43,437 nucleotides of DNA, taken from NCBI GenBank assembly GCA_024401715.1, contig JAKSKO010000011.1, forward strand, positions 1 to 43,437. The letters run 5' to 3'. Positions 25,132-35,239 of this stretch are shown piece after piece. Source of the DNA: Bacteroidales bacterium (lineage in GTDB: Bacteria > Bacteroidota > Bacteroidia > Bacteroidales > UBA932). Made by a program: the position numbers and the translations under genes. Position 1 is the first letter of the stretch. The number at the start of each line of letters is the position of its first letter. Under the pieces are notes generated by a model that worked only from the letters and a program-made list of their open reading frames with translations, was not told where the DNA came from and searched no databases.

Positions 25132-25506
25132 CTACTTGTTGTAGGCCTTCTTCAGTATACGTGCAAGCTGGTCTGTGCATGATGTGCCGCGTTTGCCGCA
25201 CAGAATGCCGTCCAGCTTTTCTATTGCCTGGTCCACGCTAAGGCCCTGCAGGAGGGATTTGATGGCCTTGAGGTTGCCTTGGCAGCCGCCAGTGTAGTCC
25301 ACCTCGCGAATGAGGTTTGTCTGGGCGTCCACCAGAACTACGATTTTCTTTGAGCATACAAGCGGAGACGGTGTTGCCTCTATGGTGCGTACGCCGTCCT
25401 CAACCTTGTCCACGTCAATCCTGAAATCCTCCGGTGTAGGCTTTGCAACATCATCCGGAGCAAATGAAAATAGGGCTGAGAGAGCCATGATAAGAAGTGT
25501 TTTCAT
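25132..25506 (-). CDS. TSCPD-domain protein with an N-terminal signal-like segment
   Basis: A 124-residue protein. Residues 50-122 are a complete TSCPD domain: VCSKKIVVLVD, YTGGCQGNLKAIKSLLQGL and CGKRGTSCTDQLARIL, the last being the name-giving motif with threonine in place of proline (TSCTD). Free-standing TSCPD proteins are usually about 80-90 residues and cytoplasmic; the domain also occurs at the C-terminus of some ribonucleotide reductases. Here it is preceded by MKTLLIMALSALFSFA, a probable signal peptide, and a 30-residue acidic linker. The four cysteines could bind metal or form disulfides outside the cytoplasm. It is the third gene after the OPT transporter and pepT, 7 nt from the latter. 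Domain call firm; export inferred. Confidence 0.8.
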   Translation of the reverse strand: MKTLLIMALSALFSFAPDDVAKPTPEDFRIDVDKVEDGVRTIEATPSPLVCSKKIVVLVDAQTNLIREVDYTGGCQGNLKAIKSLLQGLSVDQAIEKLDGILCGKRGTSCTDQLARILKKAYNK

Positions 25507-25513
25507 AAACGAT

Positions 25514-26731
25514 TTAGTCTATTGTGTAAAGGTTGATTATATTGAGGATAACCTGGCTGGCCTTTTCCATGCTCTGGAGAGGGACATACTCCAGCTTGCC
25601 GTGGAAGTTATGGCCGCCGGCAAAAATATTAGGGCAAGGGAGGCCCATGTAGCTTAGGTTGGCGCCGTCCGTGCCGCCGCGTATAGGCTGCACCTTAGGC
25701 TCTATGCCTTCCATCTCCATGGCCCTGATGGCCTTCTGCACAATGTGCATATGCGGCTCCACCTCCTTGCGCATGTTGAAGTACTGGTGCTTCAGCTGCA
25801 GGGTGGCCGTGCCTTCGCCGTATTTCTGGTTGATGAAATCACAGCACTGCGCAATCACCTTTTTCTGCTGTTCGTGCTTCAGGATGTCGTGCTCGCGTAT
25901 GATATAGCTTATGCTGCTCTCCTCCACCGTGCCTTCTATGCCGATGAGGTGGAAGAATCCCTCGTAGCCGCAGGTGTATTCCGGTTTCTGCTCTACAGGA
26001 AGCAGGGAGTTCAGCTCCATCGCGATGCGTATGGAGTTAAGCATCTTGCCTTTTGCATAGCCCGGATGTATGTTGCGGCCCTGGATGCGAATGGTGGCGG
26101 CTGCAGCGTTGAAGTTCTCGAACTCCAGCTCTCCTATTGCGCCTCCATCCATGGTGTAGGCATATTTCGCTCCGAATTTCTCCACGCTGAACTTTACCAC
26201 GCCTCGGCCTATCTCCTCGTCCGGAGTGAAGCCTATGCAAACGTCTCCGTGCTTGAATTCCGGGTGTTCCATGATGTACTGTGCCGCGCACATGATTTCC
26301 GCAACGCCGGCCTTGTCATCGGCGCCCAGAAGAGTTGTGCCGTCGGTTGTTATAAGGGTCTGGCCCTTGTAGCCCAGTATCTCCGGGAAATCGGCGGGCT
26401 TCAGATATGCTCCGCTGCCTTTCAGAAGTATGTCTCCGCCGTCATAGTTCTCTATGATCTGCGGTTTGATGTCGGCGCCGCTGGCATCGGGAGAGGTGTC
26501 TACGTGTGCTATGAAACCCACTGCGGGAACACCCTGCACGTTGCCGGGGATTCGGCCCATGACGTAGCCGTATTCGTCCAGTTCGGCCTGGATGCCCATG
26601 GCAAGAAGCTCGTCACGCAGCATGGCAAGAAGGGTTAGCTGTTTGGTGCTGGAAGGCTGTGTTTCGCTTTCTTCGCAGCTCATTGTGTCTACGCTTACAT
26701 AGCGCAGGAATTTATCCAGAATCTTTTCCAT
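25514..26731 (-). CDS. pepT: Peptidase T (tripeptide aminopeptidase)
   Basis: A 405-residue M20 metallopeptidase. The first metal ligand is in HVDTSPDASG, the bridging aspartate in LGADDKAG, the general base in DEEIGRG, and GGTDGANLS and AGGHNFHGKLE supply the remaining conserved residues. These are the PepT-specific forms of the M20 motifs. It removes N-terminal residues from tripeptides in the cytoplasm using two zinc ions. It follows the OPT transporter gene by 9 nt, so imported oligopeptides could be cleaved by a co-expressed peptidase. No signal peptide. Length matches PepT exactly. Confidence 0.95.
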   Translation of the reverse strand: MEKILDKFLRYVSVDTMSCEESETQPSSTKQLTLLAMLRDELLAMGIQAELDEYGYVMGRIPGNVQGVPAVGFIAHVDTSPDASGADIKPQIIENYDGGDILLKGSGAYLKPADFPEILGYKGQTLITTDGTTLLGADDKAGVAEIMCAAQYIMEHPEFKHGDVCIGFTPDEEIGRGVVKFSVEKFGAKYAYTMDGGAIGELEFENFNAAAATIRIQGRNIHPGYAKGKMLNSIRIAMELNSLLPVEQKPEYTCGYEGFFHLIGIEGTVEESSISYIIREHDILKHEQQKKVIAQCCDFINQKYGEGTATLQLKHQYFNMRKEVEPHMHIVQKAIRAMEMEGIEPKVQPIRGGTDGANLSYMGLPCPNIFAGGHNFHGKLEYVPLQSMEKASQVILNIINLYTID

Positions 26732-26740
26732 AACGGGGAA

Positions 26741-28648
26741 TTATTTTTTAATCACTGTCCTGACGAACCACAGAATCAATGCGATGTACATCACAACTGC
26801 AAGCGGATTTGTCCACCAGCCCTCGGCAATCCAGAGGTCCAGGCCCGCAAAGCGCAGGATGGCCGATACAACGCCCATAAGCGCACCGCCAGCGATGAAG
26901 CCCGAAGCGATAAGCGTGCCCTTTTCCTCGCGCTGGGTGTTAAGCTGCGCATCGGTGCTGCGTGTGGTAACATACCAGTTGATGGCGCCGCCAATGAGAA
27001 GAGGGAGGTTCAGCTCCAGAGGGATGAACATGCCCAGGGCGAATGCCAGTGCGGGAACCTTGAACCAGGTGAGAACCAGGGCCAGGAGCGCGCCTATGCC
27101 GTACAGCAGCCAAGGGGCGCTGCCGCCGTTCATGAGAGGGTCTATTACGGCCGCCATTGCATTGGCCTGAGGGGCCACAAGGGCGTTTTCACCGGTGAAG
27201 CCGTAGGTCTTGTTCAGCACTATCATCACGCCGCCAACGGTGGCTGCGGCAACCAGGGTTCCAAGGAATTTCCAGCTTTCCTGCTTTGCAGGTGTGGTGC
27301 CAATCCAGTAGCCAATCTTGAGGTCTGTGATGAAGCCGCCGGCCATGCTGAGGGCTGTGCACACAACGCCGCCGATGATGAGGGCTGCCGTCATGCCGCT
27401 TACGCCTTTAAGGCCGCTTGCCACCATAATCAGGGATGCAAGGATGAGGGTCATAAGCGTCATGCCGCTTACAGGGTTGGAGCCCACGATTGCAATTGCA
27501 TTGGCCGCAACTGTGGTGAACAGGAAGGAGATGATGCCCACAACCGCAACGCCTATGAGTGCGTGGGTGAGGTTGTCCACAACGCCGAAGCGGAAGAAGA
27601 GGAACACTGCAACAAGGGTTGCAACTATGCCTATGACTATCACCTTCATTGAAAGGTCACGGTCTGTGCGGTCCACTTTCTGCGCATCGCCGCTGCCTTT
27701 CTTGAACTCGCTTACGGCAAGGCCCATGGCGCTTTTGATTATGCCGAACTGCTTCACAATGCTTATCATTCCGGCCATTGCTATGCCGCCTATGCCTATG
27801 TGGCGCGCATAATCCTTGAAGATCTGCTCTGCAGACAGCTCTCCTATGGTTTTGGTGACGCCGGTGTTCATCAGATCCAGCACATCACCACCCCATATGA
27901 GGTTCATCATAGGGATGATCACCAGCCAAACAAGGAAGGAGCCGCAGCAGATGATGAAGGCGTACTTCAGGCCTATGATATAGCCAAGACCCAGAACTGC
28001 CGCGCCCACGTTGTTCTTCACGACGATCTTCGCCTTATCGGCCACAACGGCGCCCCAGTGCATCATGGAAGTGCTTACGGTCTCGGCCCATGCGCCGAAG
28101 GTGCTTACAATGAAATCGTACAGGCCGCCTATTGCGCCGCTTATCAGCAGGGTTTTGGCGCCCTTGCTTTCGCCCTCGCCGCTAACAAGCACCTTGGTGG
28201 TGGCGGTTGCCTCCGGAAATGGATACTCCCCGTCTTTCTCCTTCACGAAATATTTGCGGAAAGGGATGAGGAAAAGTATGCCCAGGATGCCGCCCAGAAG
28301 GGACGAGAGGAATACTTTAGTGAAATCTACCGTAAGTTCCGGATACTTCGCCTGCAGGATATACAGGGCCGGAAGGGTGAAGATGGCACCGGCAACAATA
28401 ACGCCGCTGCAGGCACCGATGCTCTGGATGATGACGTTCTCTCCCAGGGCGTTCTTGCGCTTTGTGGCACTGCTTACGCCCATCGCGATGATGGCGATTG
28501 GGATGGCCGCCTCAAACACCTGGCCCACCTTCAGGCCCAGGTATGCCGCAGCCGCAGAGAACAGGATTGTCATCACAAGACCCATTGCCACAGAATATAC
28601 GGTGACTTCAGGGACATTTTTCTTTGGATCAAGAATAGGCTTGCTCAT
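26741..28648 (-). CDS. OPT-family oligopeptide transporter
   Basis: About 635 residues from MSKPILDPKK at 28648; a longer frame exists, but the added segment overlaps the promoter. Many hydrophobic segments (about 14-16) are visible, starting with VYSVAMGLVMTILFSAAAAY. The block GEYPFPEATATTKVL is diagnostic for the prokaryotic OPT subfamily (TIGR00733-like). These are inner-membrane proton-coupled importers of small peptides; some fungal and plant members carry metal chelates, so that substrate class cannot be excluded. The pepT gene 9 nt downstream favours peptides. It heads a three-gene operon with its own promoter. Confidence 0.9.
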   Translation of the reverse strand: MSKPILDPKKNVPEVTVYSVAMGLVMTILFSAAAAYLGLKVGQVFEAAIPIAIIAMGVSSATKRKNALGENVIIQSIGACSGVIVAGAIFTLPALYILQAKYPELTVDFTKVFLSSLLGGILGILFLIPFRKYFVKEKDGEYPFPEATATTKVLVSGEGESKGAKTLLISGAIGGLYDFIVSTFGAWAETVSTSMMHWGAVVADKAKIVVKNNVGAAVLGLGYIIGLKYAFIICCGSFLVWLVIIPMMNLIWGGDVLDLMNTGVTKTIGELSAEQIFKDYARHIGIGGIAMAGMISIVKQFGIIKSAMGLAVSEFKKGSGDAQKVDRTDRDLSMKVIVIGIVATLVAVFLFFRFGVVDNLTHALIGVAVVGIISFLFTTVAANAIAIVGSNPVSGMTLMTLILASLIMVASGLKGVSGMTAALIIGGVVCTALSMAGGFITDLKIGYWIGTTPAKQESWKFLGTLVAAATVGGVMIVLNKTYGFTGENALVAPQANAMAAVIDPLMNGGSAPWLLYGIGALLALVLTWFKVPALAFALGMFIPLELNLPLLIGGAINWYVTTRSTDAQLNTQREEKGTLIASGFIAGGALMGVVSAILRFAGLDLWIAEGWWTNPLAVVMYIALILWFVRTVIKK

Positions 28649-28675
28649 ATTTGAATGATTTTTGTTTCGCTGGGG

Positions 28676-28708
28676 CAAAGATAGGAACAAAATTGCTATA
28701 TTTAACAA
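28676..28708 (-). promoter_or_regulatory. Promoter of the OPT-pepT-TSCPD operon
   Basis: Minus-strand TATCTTTG (28683-28676) with TTG (28708-28706) 22 nt upstream. The -7 box lies 28 bp before the start codon, which leaves a leader of about 20 nt. Confidence 0.55.
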
Positions 28709-28738
28709 GACCGTGCACATATTGCACCTATTTATATT

Positions 28739-30289
28739 ATGAAAAACAGACTCATCACCCTGGTGACCGCTGCATTTTGCGGAGCATCGGCACTTCTTGC
28801 GCAAAATCCCTATCTCCCGCTTTGGGAATATATCCCCGACGGGGAGCCGTATGTTTTCGAGGATCCGGACAGGCCGGGGGAATACAGGGTGTATATCTAC
28901 GGCTCGCACGATTCCCTGAAGGACGTTTATTGCGGAAGGGAGCAGGTGCTGTGGTCGGCGCCTGTGGACGACCTTTGCAGCTGGAGGTATGACGGGGTTA
29001 TTTTCGTCTGCGACAGGGACAGGGACGGGAAGCTTCTTTCCCCGGACGGCACCGCCGATGTCCTGTATGCGCCCGATGTTGCCATGCGCATGGAGAACGG
29101 ACGGAAAATGTACTATCTATTCCCTAACGTGCAGGGAGAGCGCGGGCCGCTGGTGGCAAAGGCAGAGCGCCCGGACGGGCCTTTCAGACCTTGCAACTGG
29201 AGTGCGGAAAACCCGAGGCTGGTGGACGGCGTACTGGGCTTCGACCCGGCTGTATTCGTGGATGACGACGGCAGGGTGTACGGCTACTGGGGCTTCGGGG
29301 AAAGCTGGGCGGCAGAGTTCGACCCTTCCACCATGGCAACTGTGAAGCCGGGCTGCCAGGCCATACACAATCTTGTGTCCGGCCAGCACCAGGAGGGGGT
29401 GTTCCGCTTTTTTGAGGCTTCGTCCATGAGGAAGATAAAGGACAAATACGTGTTCGTGTACAGCCGCATGATGCAGGACGGGGAGTTCGGCCTGCCGCAG
29501 TGCAACTATAACCTGGCCTGGGCATATTCAGACAGTCCGCTGGGTCCTTTCACCTATGGCGGCACCCTGATTGACGCACGCGCAAGGGGTGTGGACGACG
29601 AAGGCAATGTAATCTGCACTGCAAACCCTTACGGCAACACCCACGGCAGCCTCTGCGAGATCAACGGCCGATGGTGGGTGTTCTATCACCGCCAGTGCGG
29701 CACAGACGAGTTTTCCCGCCAGGCCATGGTGGCCCCGGTGAACATTGAAGTGGAGGAAGGCCCGGGCGGCAAGGTTTGCATAAGCGAGGCCGAATACACA
29801 TCGGAAGGCTTCCGCACCGAAGGCCTGGATCCCCTGCAGCGCAGCGCGGCGGGATGGGCCTGCTATCTGCGCGGCCCTTCGGGCGTAAGGCAGGAGTATC
29901 CGCATTTCCGCCACAGCGGCTCTTATGTGCAGGCTTCGCGCATGGAAAAGAACAATCCGGTTGTGAACAATACCGCGGGCTCTGTCGTGGGCTACAAGTA
30001 TTTCAATTTCAACAAGACCTTCGGGGCTAAAAGGCTGGAGCTTGTCCTGGGAGTGAAGGATCTTGGCGTTGGCGGAGAGATACGCGTGATGGTTGGAGGT
30101 CCATCGGCCAAACAGGGAGGAAAGGAGATTGCAAAGATAAAACTGGAAGCAGGGAAATCAGAGCTGAGGGCGCAGGTGAACGCGCTTGGAAAGATAAAGG
30201 GCAAACAAGGCCTGTATTTTATCTTCGAATCCAGCGTGAAGGAGCGCAGCCTCTGCGATTTCCACTACTTCCAGTTTATACGCAGATAA
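28739..30289 (+). CDS. GH43-family glycoside hydrolase with C-terminal beta-sandwich domain
   Basis: A 516-residue secreted protein with a signal peptide (MKNRLITLVTAAFCGASALL, cut near LLAQ). Residues about 30-340 form a five-bladed propeller: EPYVFEDPDRPG carries the presumed catalytic base aspartate, LYAPDVAM the second aspartate and FRFFEASSM the acid glutamate. The C-terminal 130 residues (YVQASRMEKNNPVV... to the end) resemble a CBM6-like beta-sandwich. GH43 enzymes act on arabinose- or xylose-containing plant glycans, some on galactans. It stands alone, convergent with groEL. Nothing in the neighbourhood fixes the substrate, though the GH31 gene suggests plant hemicellulose use. Family is confident, specificity unknown. 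Confidence 0.85.
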   Translation: MKNRLITLVTAAFCGASALLAQNPYLPLWEYIPDGEPYVFEDPDRPGEYRVYIYGSHDSLKDVYCGREQVLWSAPVDDLCSWRYDGVIFVCDRDRDGKLLSPDGTADVLYAPDVAMRMENGRKMYYLFPNVQGERGPLVAKAERPDGPFRPCNWSAENPRLVDGVLGFDPAVFVDDDGRVYGYWGFGESWAAEFDPSTMATVKPGCQAIHNLVSGQHQEGVFRFFEASSMRKIKDKYVFVYSRMMQDGEFGLPQCNYNLAWAYSDSPLGPFTYGGTLIDARARGVDDEGNVICTANPYGNTHGSLCEINGRWWVFYHRQCGTDEFSRQAMVAPVNIEVEEGPGGKVCISEAEYTSEGFRTEGLDPLQRSAAGWACYLRGPSGVRQEYPHFRHSGSYVQASRMEKNNPVVNNTAGSVVGYKYFNFNKTFGAKRLELVLGVKDLGVGGEIRVMVGGPSAKQGGKEIAKIKLEAGKSELRAQVNALGKIKGKQGLYFIFESSVKERSLCDFHYFQFIRR

Positions 30290-30303
30290 TTTTATCTGGA
30301 ATA

Positions 30304-31932
<1,629 letters not shown>

Positions 31933-31945
31933 TTAAACCTCCGGA

Positions 31946-32212
31946 TTAAAGAACTGCCAGAATATCGCTCTGTTTCATAATAAGGTAATCCACGCCGTCA
32001 ACGCTAACCTCCGTACCGGCAAATTTGCCGTACAGCACAACGTCGCCAACTTTCACCTCCATAGGCTCGTCTTTCCTGCCCGGGCCTGCTGCCACAACTG
32101 TGCCCTGCTGGGGTTTCTCTTTTGCTGTGTCCGGGATATAAAGTCCCGATGCTGTCTTGGTCTCCGCCTCCTTAGGCTGGATAACCACTCTGTCTGCCAA
32201 TGGTCTGATCAT
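31946..32212 (-). CDS. groES: Co-chaperonin GroES
   Basis: Eighty-eight residues from [13 protein letters not shown] at 32212; an 18-codon upstream extension is not family-like. It has [11 protein letters not shown] and [20 protein letters not shown], the roof and core strands, and the mobile loop region [10 protein letters not shown] that binds GroEL. The length is at the short end for the family. It is first in the groESL operon, about 50 bp after the terminator of the upstream porin gene. Confidence 0.96.
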   Translation of the reverse strand: MIRPLADRVVIQPKEAETKTASGLYIPDTAKEKPQQGTVVAAGPGRKDEPMEVKVGDVVLYGKFAGTEVSVDGVDYLIMKQSDILAVL

Positions 32213-32253
32213 TTTATGTAATTTTAATATTTTTCCATATCCATCCCTGCGGA

Positions 32254-32296
32254 TGATAAAAAACAAAGGACAAATGGTGTGCCATTTGCCCTTTTT
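32254..32296 (-). terminator. Terminator after the porin gene (works in both directions by sequence)
   Basis: Perfect 7-bp stem CAAATGG (32271-32277) / CCATTTG (32282-32288), extended after one mismatch by AAAGG (32265-32269) / CCTTT (32290-32294). On the minus strand a TTTGTTTTTT tail follows; on the plus strand CTTTTT. It separates the DASS-porin unit from groES. Confidence 0.75.
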
Positions 32297-32313
32297 ATGA
32301 CATTATGTCAGTC

Positions 32314-33648
32314 CTAGAAAGTGAACTTGACAAGAGCCTGGATACGATGGTTCAGCACCCAGTGCAGGTTCTCTGCAGGAAGAGCACGGAAATAGCAGTT
32401 CTCGCCACCAAGATTGCTTGGGATGAAGTCTCCGTACTGCGCGCCTGTGAGCATGTACTCCAGGCCCACGCTGAACTTGCCTATGTTGTATGTCACCTCC
32501 GGCTCTATGCGGAACATCTTGTTGATGAGGGTCTTTCCCGCAAGGGCATCGGCTGCAGTGAAGGTTGCCACAAGAGCCTTGTTGTAGTAGATGGAAGTCC
32601 ATTCCACGTCTTTGCTAGTGCCAAGGTTCTGGCTGTAGCCCACCATGAGGCTTCCCACAAGTTTCTTACCGTATGAAACGCTTAGCCAGCTTGCAGAATT
32701 TCTAAGCGGGGCGTATTTGCTTGCGCCGTCCTCATCCTTGTACTCTGCATAGCCGCTCATAAGGCCGAAATGCTCTCCAGCCTGGCCCAGAGTGGTTTTC
32801 GCCTTCACCGTAAGAAGATCCCTCTTATACTGCAGGTATGCAAAACCCATTGTTGCGTTCATGCGCTCCCTGGTCTTCACGCCGCCATCGAAATTGCGCG
32901 GCTTGATGCTTAGGAAGTCTACGCCAACTCTTGCAAGGAAACCCTCATGCTGGTAGTTCACGCCCAGATAAAGCTCCGGAGCAATGCCATACTTCATGTA
33001 GTTTGCCGATGCTCCGTCCGGGCCTGATGAAGTGTACTGCATCTGCCAGATGGCTGCGGCTGTAAGTGAAAGGCCGTTGCCGAAGGTGAAGTCCTCCTGT
33101 ACCAGAGGTGTGCGGCTGAACGGGCCGAAAGGCGCGCCAGTCTCAAGAGAGTAGATGTCCGGCATATCGGCAGCCATAGGATGCCATGCCTGGCCCACCT
33201 TAAGAACAGATTTCATGTCCTGATCCTTGCCCAGACCTGTCTTTGTCATCGTAAGGAAGGCCTGACGCAGACGAAGCTGCGCCGTACCGGTGGAACCTGT
33301 GAGGCCAGCATAGAAATCGGCCTCCACCTTTGCACCAAACTCCAGGCCCTGGATCTTGTAACCGCTAACATCCACACCCACGCGTGAAGTAAGAGAGAGG
33401 AAACGGAACTGGCTTATCTGATTCAGGTCGTTTCCGTTTTCATCCAGCTTGCTGTCTACCGGAGTCCAGTAGAAGAGGTCTGCAGTACCGCCTTTGCTCT
33501 CGTGAGAGTCATAGGTGAAGTAGTTTCGGATGAATCCGTAGAATTTGTAGTGATTCTGAAGGTGCTCTTTGAAGCCCTCCTTATCACCGGCAAATGCCAG
33601 GACAGACAGTCCCAGCATTGCCATAATAACAGTGAAATATCTTTTCAT
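32314..33648 (-). CDS. Outer-membrane porin
   Basis: A 444-residue protein with a clear signal peptide (MKRYFTVIMAMLGLSVLAFA, cut before GDKEG). The body alternates strands and turns (FYGFIRNYFTYDSHE, LEFGAKVEADFYAGL, RVGVDFLSIKPRNF) and ends in LVKFTF, with the terminal phenylalanine of BAM substrates. The style is that of DcaP/OprO-like 16-18-stranded porins in Bacteroidota. It starts 10 nt after the DASS transporter gene, so it probably forms the outer-membrane entry for that transporter's anionic substrate. A strong terminator follows it. Family beyond 'porin' is not certain. Confidence 0.8.
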   Translation of the reverse strand: MKRYFTVIMAMLGLSVLAFAGDKEGFKEHLQNHYKFYGFIRNYFTYDSHESKGGTADLFYWTPVDSKLDENGNDLNQISQFRFLSLTSRVGVDVSGYKIQGLEFGAKVEADFYAGLTGSTGTAQLRLRQAFLTMTKTGLGKDQDMKSVLKVGQAWHPMAADMPDIYSLETGAPFGPFSRTPLVQEDFTFGNGLSLTAAAIWQMQYTSSGPDGASANYMKYGIAPELYLGVNYQHEGFLARVGVDFLSIKPRNFDGGVKTRERMNATMGFAYLQYKRDLLTVKAKTTLGQAGEHFGLMSGYAEYKDEDGASKYAPLRNSASWLSVSYGKKLVGSLMVGYSQNLGTSKDVEWTSIYYNKALVATFTAADALAGKTLINKMFRIEPEVTYNIGKFSVGLEYMLTGAQYGDFIPSNLGGENCYFRALPAENLHWVLNHRIQALVKFTF

Positions 33649-33658
33649 ATCTCTATGA

Positions 33659-35077
33659 TTAGAAGCCTACGAATACCAGCACGGAGTAGCCCAGGATAAG
33701 ACCTACGATACCCATGATGATACCCATCTTTGCCATATCCTTGGTCTCCACCAGGCCTGTTGAGGAAGCGATGGCGTTAGGAGGAGTACTGATAGGCAGA
33801 ATCATTGCAACTGAAGTTGAGATTGCAAGACCGATGAGCAGGGCGGCAGAGCCACCGAATGCGCTTAGGTCTATTGCGGATGCCACTGTTGCAAGGATAG
33901 GGAGAAGCAGGTTGGCTGCCGAAGTGTGCGAAAGGAAGTTTGCGATTGCGTAACCAACGATACCGGAAACCAGGATTACGATGAGCGGAGACATAGAGCC
34001 GAACGGGATAGTCTCAACAAGCACTTTGGCAAGACCTGTTTTCATGAGGGCTGTACCAAGGGCAAGACCGCCGGCCACCATCCACAGCACATCCCAGTTG
34101 ATTTCAGCGAAGTCCTTCTTGGTGAACACGCCTGTTGCAACGAAGATTGCGAAAGGAATGAGGGCAACCTCGTTGGAGTTGAGGTTGGTGATGCGCTCCG
34201 GGATAAGCCAGAGTGCGATTGTAAGCACGAAAGTTGCGGCAACAACCCAGAAGTGGAAGTCTTTCTTGCGGTCTGCGTTGATCTCCAGCTTGATCTCCTT
34301 GGCCTTGAACGGGAAGAAGAAAAGCAGGCAGGCCCATGCGATGAGGAGCATTACAAGCACGTACGGAACCATGCGCATGCACCAGTCAAGGAAGCTTACC
34401 TCGATGCCCAGGTTCTCTTTGAGGAAGCCCAGGGCAATTACGTTAGGAGGGGTTCCGATAGGTGTGCCGATACCGCCGATGTTGGCGCCGATAGGAATTG
34501 CAAGTGCAAGACCGATGCGGCCTTTGCCGTCGGCAGGAAGGTTCTTAAGCACAGGGGCAAGGAATGCAAGCATCATGGCAGCTGTTGCGGTGTTGCTCAT
34601 GAACATGGAGAACACAGCCACAACCAGCAGGATACCCAGGAGCACTCTCTTCGGGTTTGTGCCGAAAGGTGCAAGCAGAACCTTTGCAAGAACCACGTCA
34701 AGACCAACTTTTGTGGCAGCGATTGCAAGCACGAAACCACCCATGAAAAGCATGATTGTTGGGCTTGCGAACTGCGCCATGAAGTCCTTATAGCTAACAA
34801 GGGTGCCTACGTTTTCTCCTGTTGTGAAGAAACTGAAAGCACCATTGGAAACCGTGAAGATCAAAAGAACCATTGTGATGATTGAAGTTGCCCATGCAGG
34901 CACAGCCTCAATGATCCACATGCAGGCAGCGAATACGAAGAGGGCGATTGTGCGCTGCTGCACAAGTGTGAGGCCCTCAATGCCGAACCAGTCTGTCGGC
35001 ATGAAGAACAAAAAGACGCTCAGCAGCAACATCAGGGGAAGCAGCACGGCGCTTTTGAAATTGATTGTTTTTGCCAT
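33659..35077 (-). CDS. DASS/SLC13-family sodium:anion symporter
   Basis: A 472-residue inner-membrane protein with about 11 hydrophobic segments. It has the DASS signatures: FMSNTATAAMM (first SNT motif), GTPIGTPPNVIALG, then NFLSHTSAAN (second motif, with His in place of the usual Asn) and LPISTPPNAIASS near the C-terminus. Members import dicarboxylates, citrate or sulfate with sodium; the substrate here cannot be read from the sequence. The second SNT replaced by SHT is found in part of the family and may affect substrate choice. It precedes the porin gene by 10 nt. A -7 box TAAATTTG (35126-35119) lies 42 bp upstream but without a clear -33. Confidence 0.88.
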   Translation of the reverse strand: MAKTINFKSAVLLPLMLLLSVFLFFMPTDWFGIEGLTLVQQRTIALFVFAACMWIIEAVPAWATSIITMVLLIFTVSNGAFSFFTTGENVGTLVSYKDFMAQFASPTIMLFMGGFVLAIAATKVGLDVVLAKVLLAPFGTNPKRVLLGILLVVAVFSMFMSNTATAAMMLAFLAPVLKNLPADGKGRIGLALAIPIGANIGGIGTPIGTPPNVIALGFLKENLGIEVSFLDWCMRMVPYVLVMLLIAWACLLFFFPFKAKEIKLEINADRKKDFHFWVVAATFVLTIALWLIPERITNLNSNEVALIPFAIFVATGVFTKKDFAEINWDVLWMVAGGLALGTALMKTGLAKVLVETIPFGSMSPLIVILVSGIVGYAIANFLSHTSAANLLLPILATVASAIDLSAFGGSAALLIGLAISTSVAMILPISTPPNAIASSTGLVETKDMAKMGIIMGIVGLILGYSVLVFVGF

Positions 35078-35169
35078 ATCAAAAATTTTTAATTTTTATC
35101 CACACAAATTTGGGGTTGCAAATTTAATCATTTTATTTGTGATTAAGCCACTTTTACCCCCAAAATTAC

Positions 35170-35177
35170 TATCTTTG
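35170..35177 (+). promoter_or_regulatory. -7 box of the ddh-murA operon
   Basis: TATCTTTG matches TAnnTTTG; no TTG at the proper distance (the nearest is 30 nt upstream). Predicted transcription start near 35184, giving a leader of about 56 nt. Confidence 0.45.
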
Positions 35178-35239
35178 CCCTGTGTTCGGGGCGCCGTGCA
35201 CGTTCACAAAAAGTTTAACCTTAACAATATCATACGACA

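Noticed and set aside
30283-30298. CAGATA/TATCTG hairpin between GH43 and groEL as a shared terminator
   Set aside because: Only a 6-bp AT-rich stem and no T tract on either side.
33926-34885. Long plus-strand ORFs opposite the DASS transporter
   Set aside because: Antisense shadows of a GC-rich membrane protein gene: Cys/His-rich translation without homology, while the minus-strand frame has all DASS motifs.
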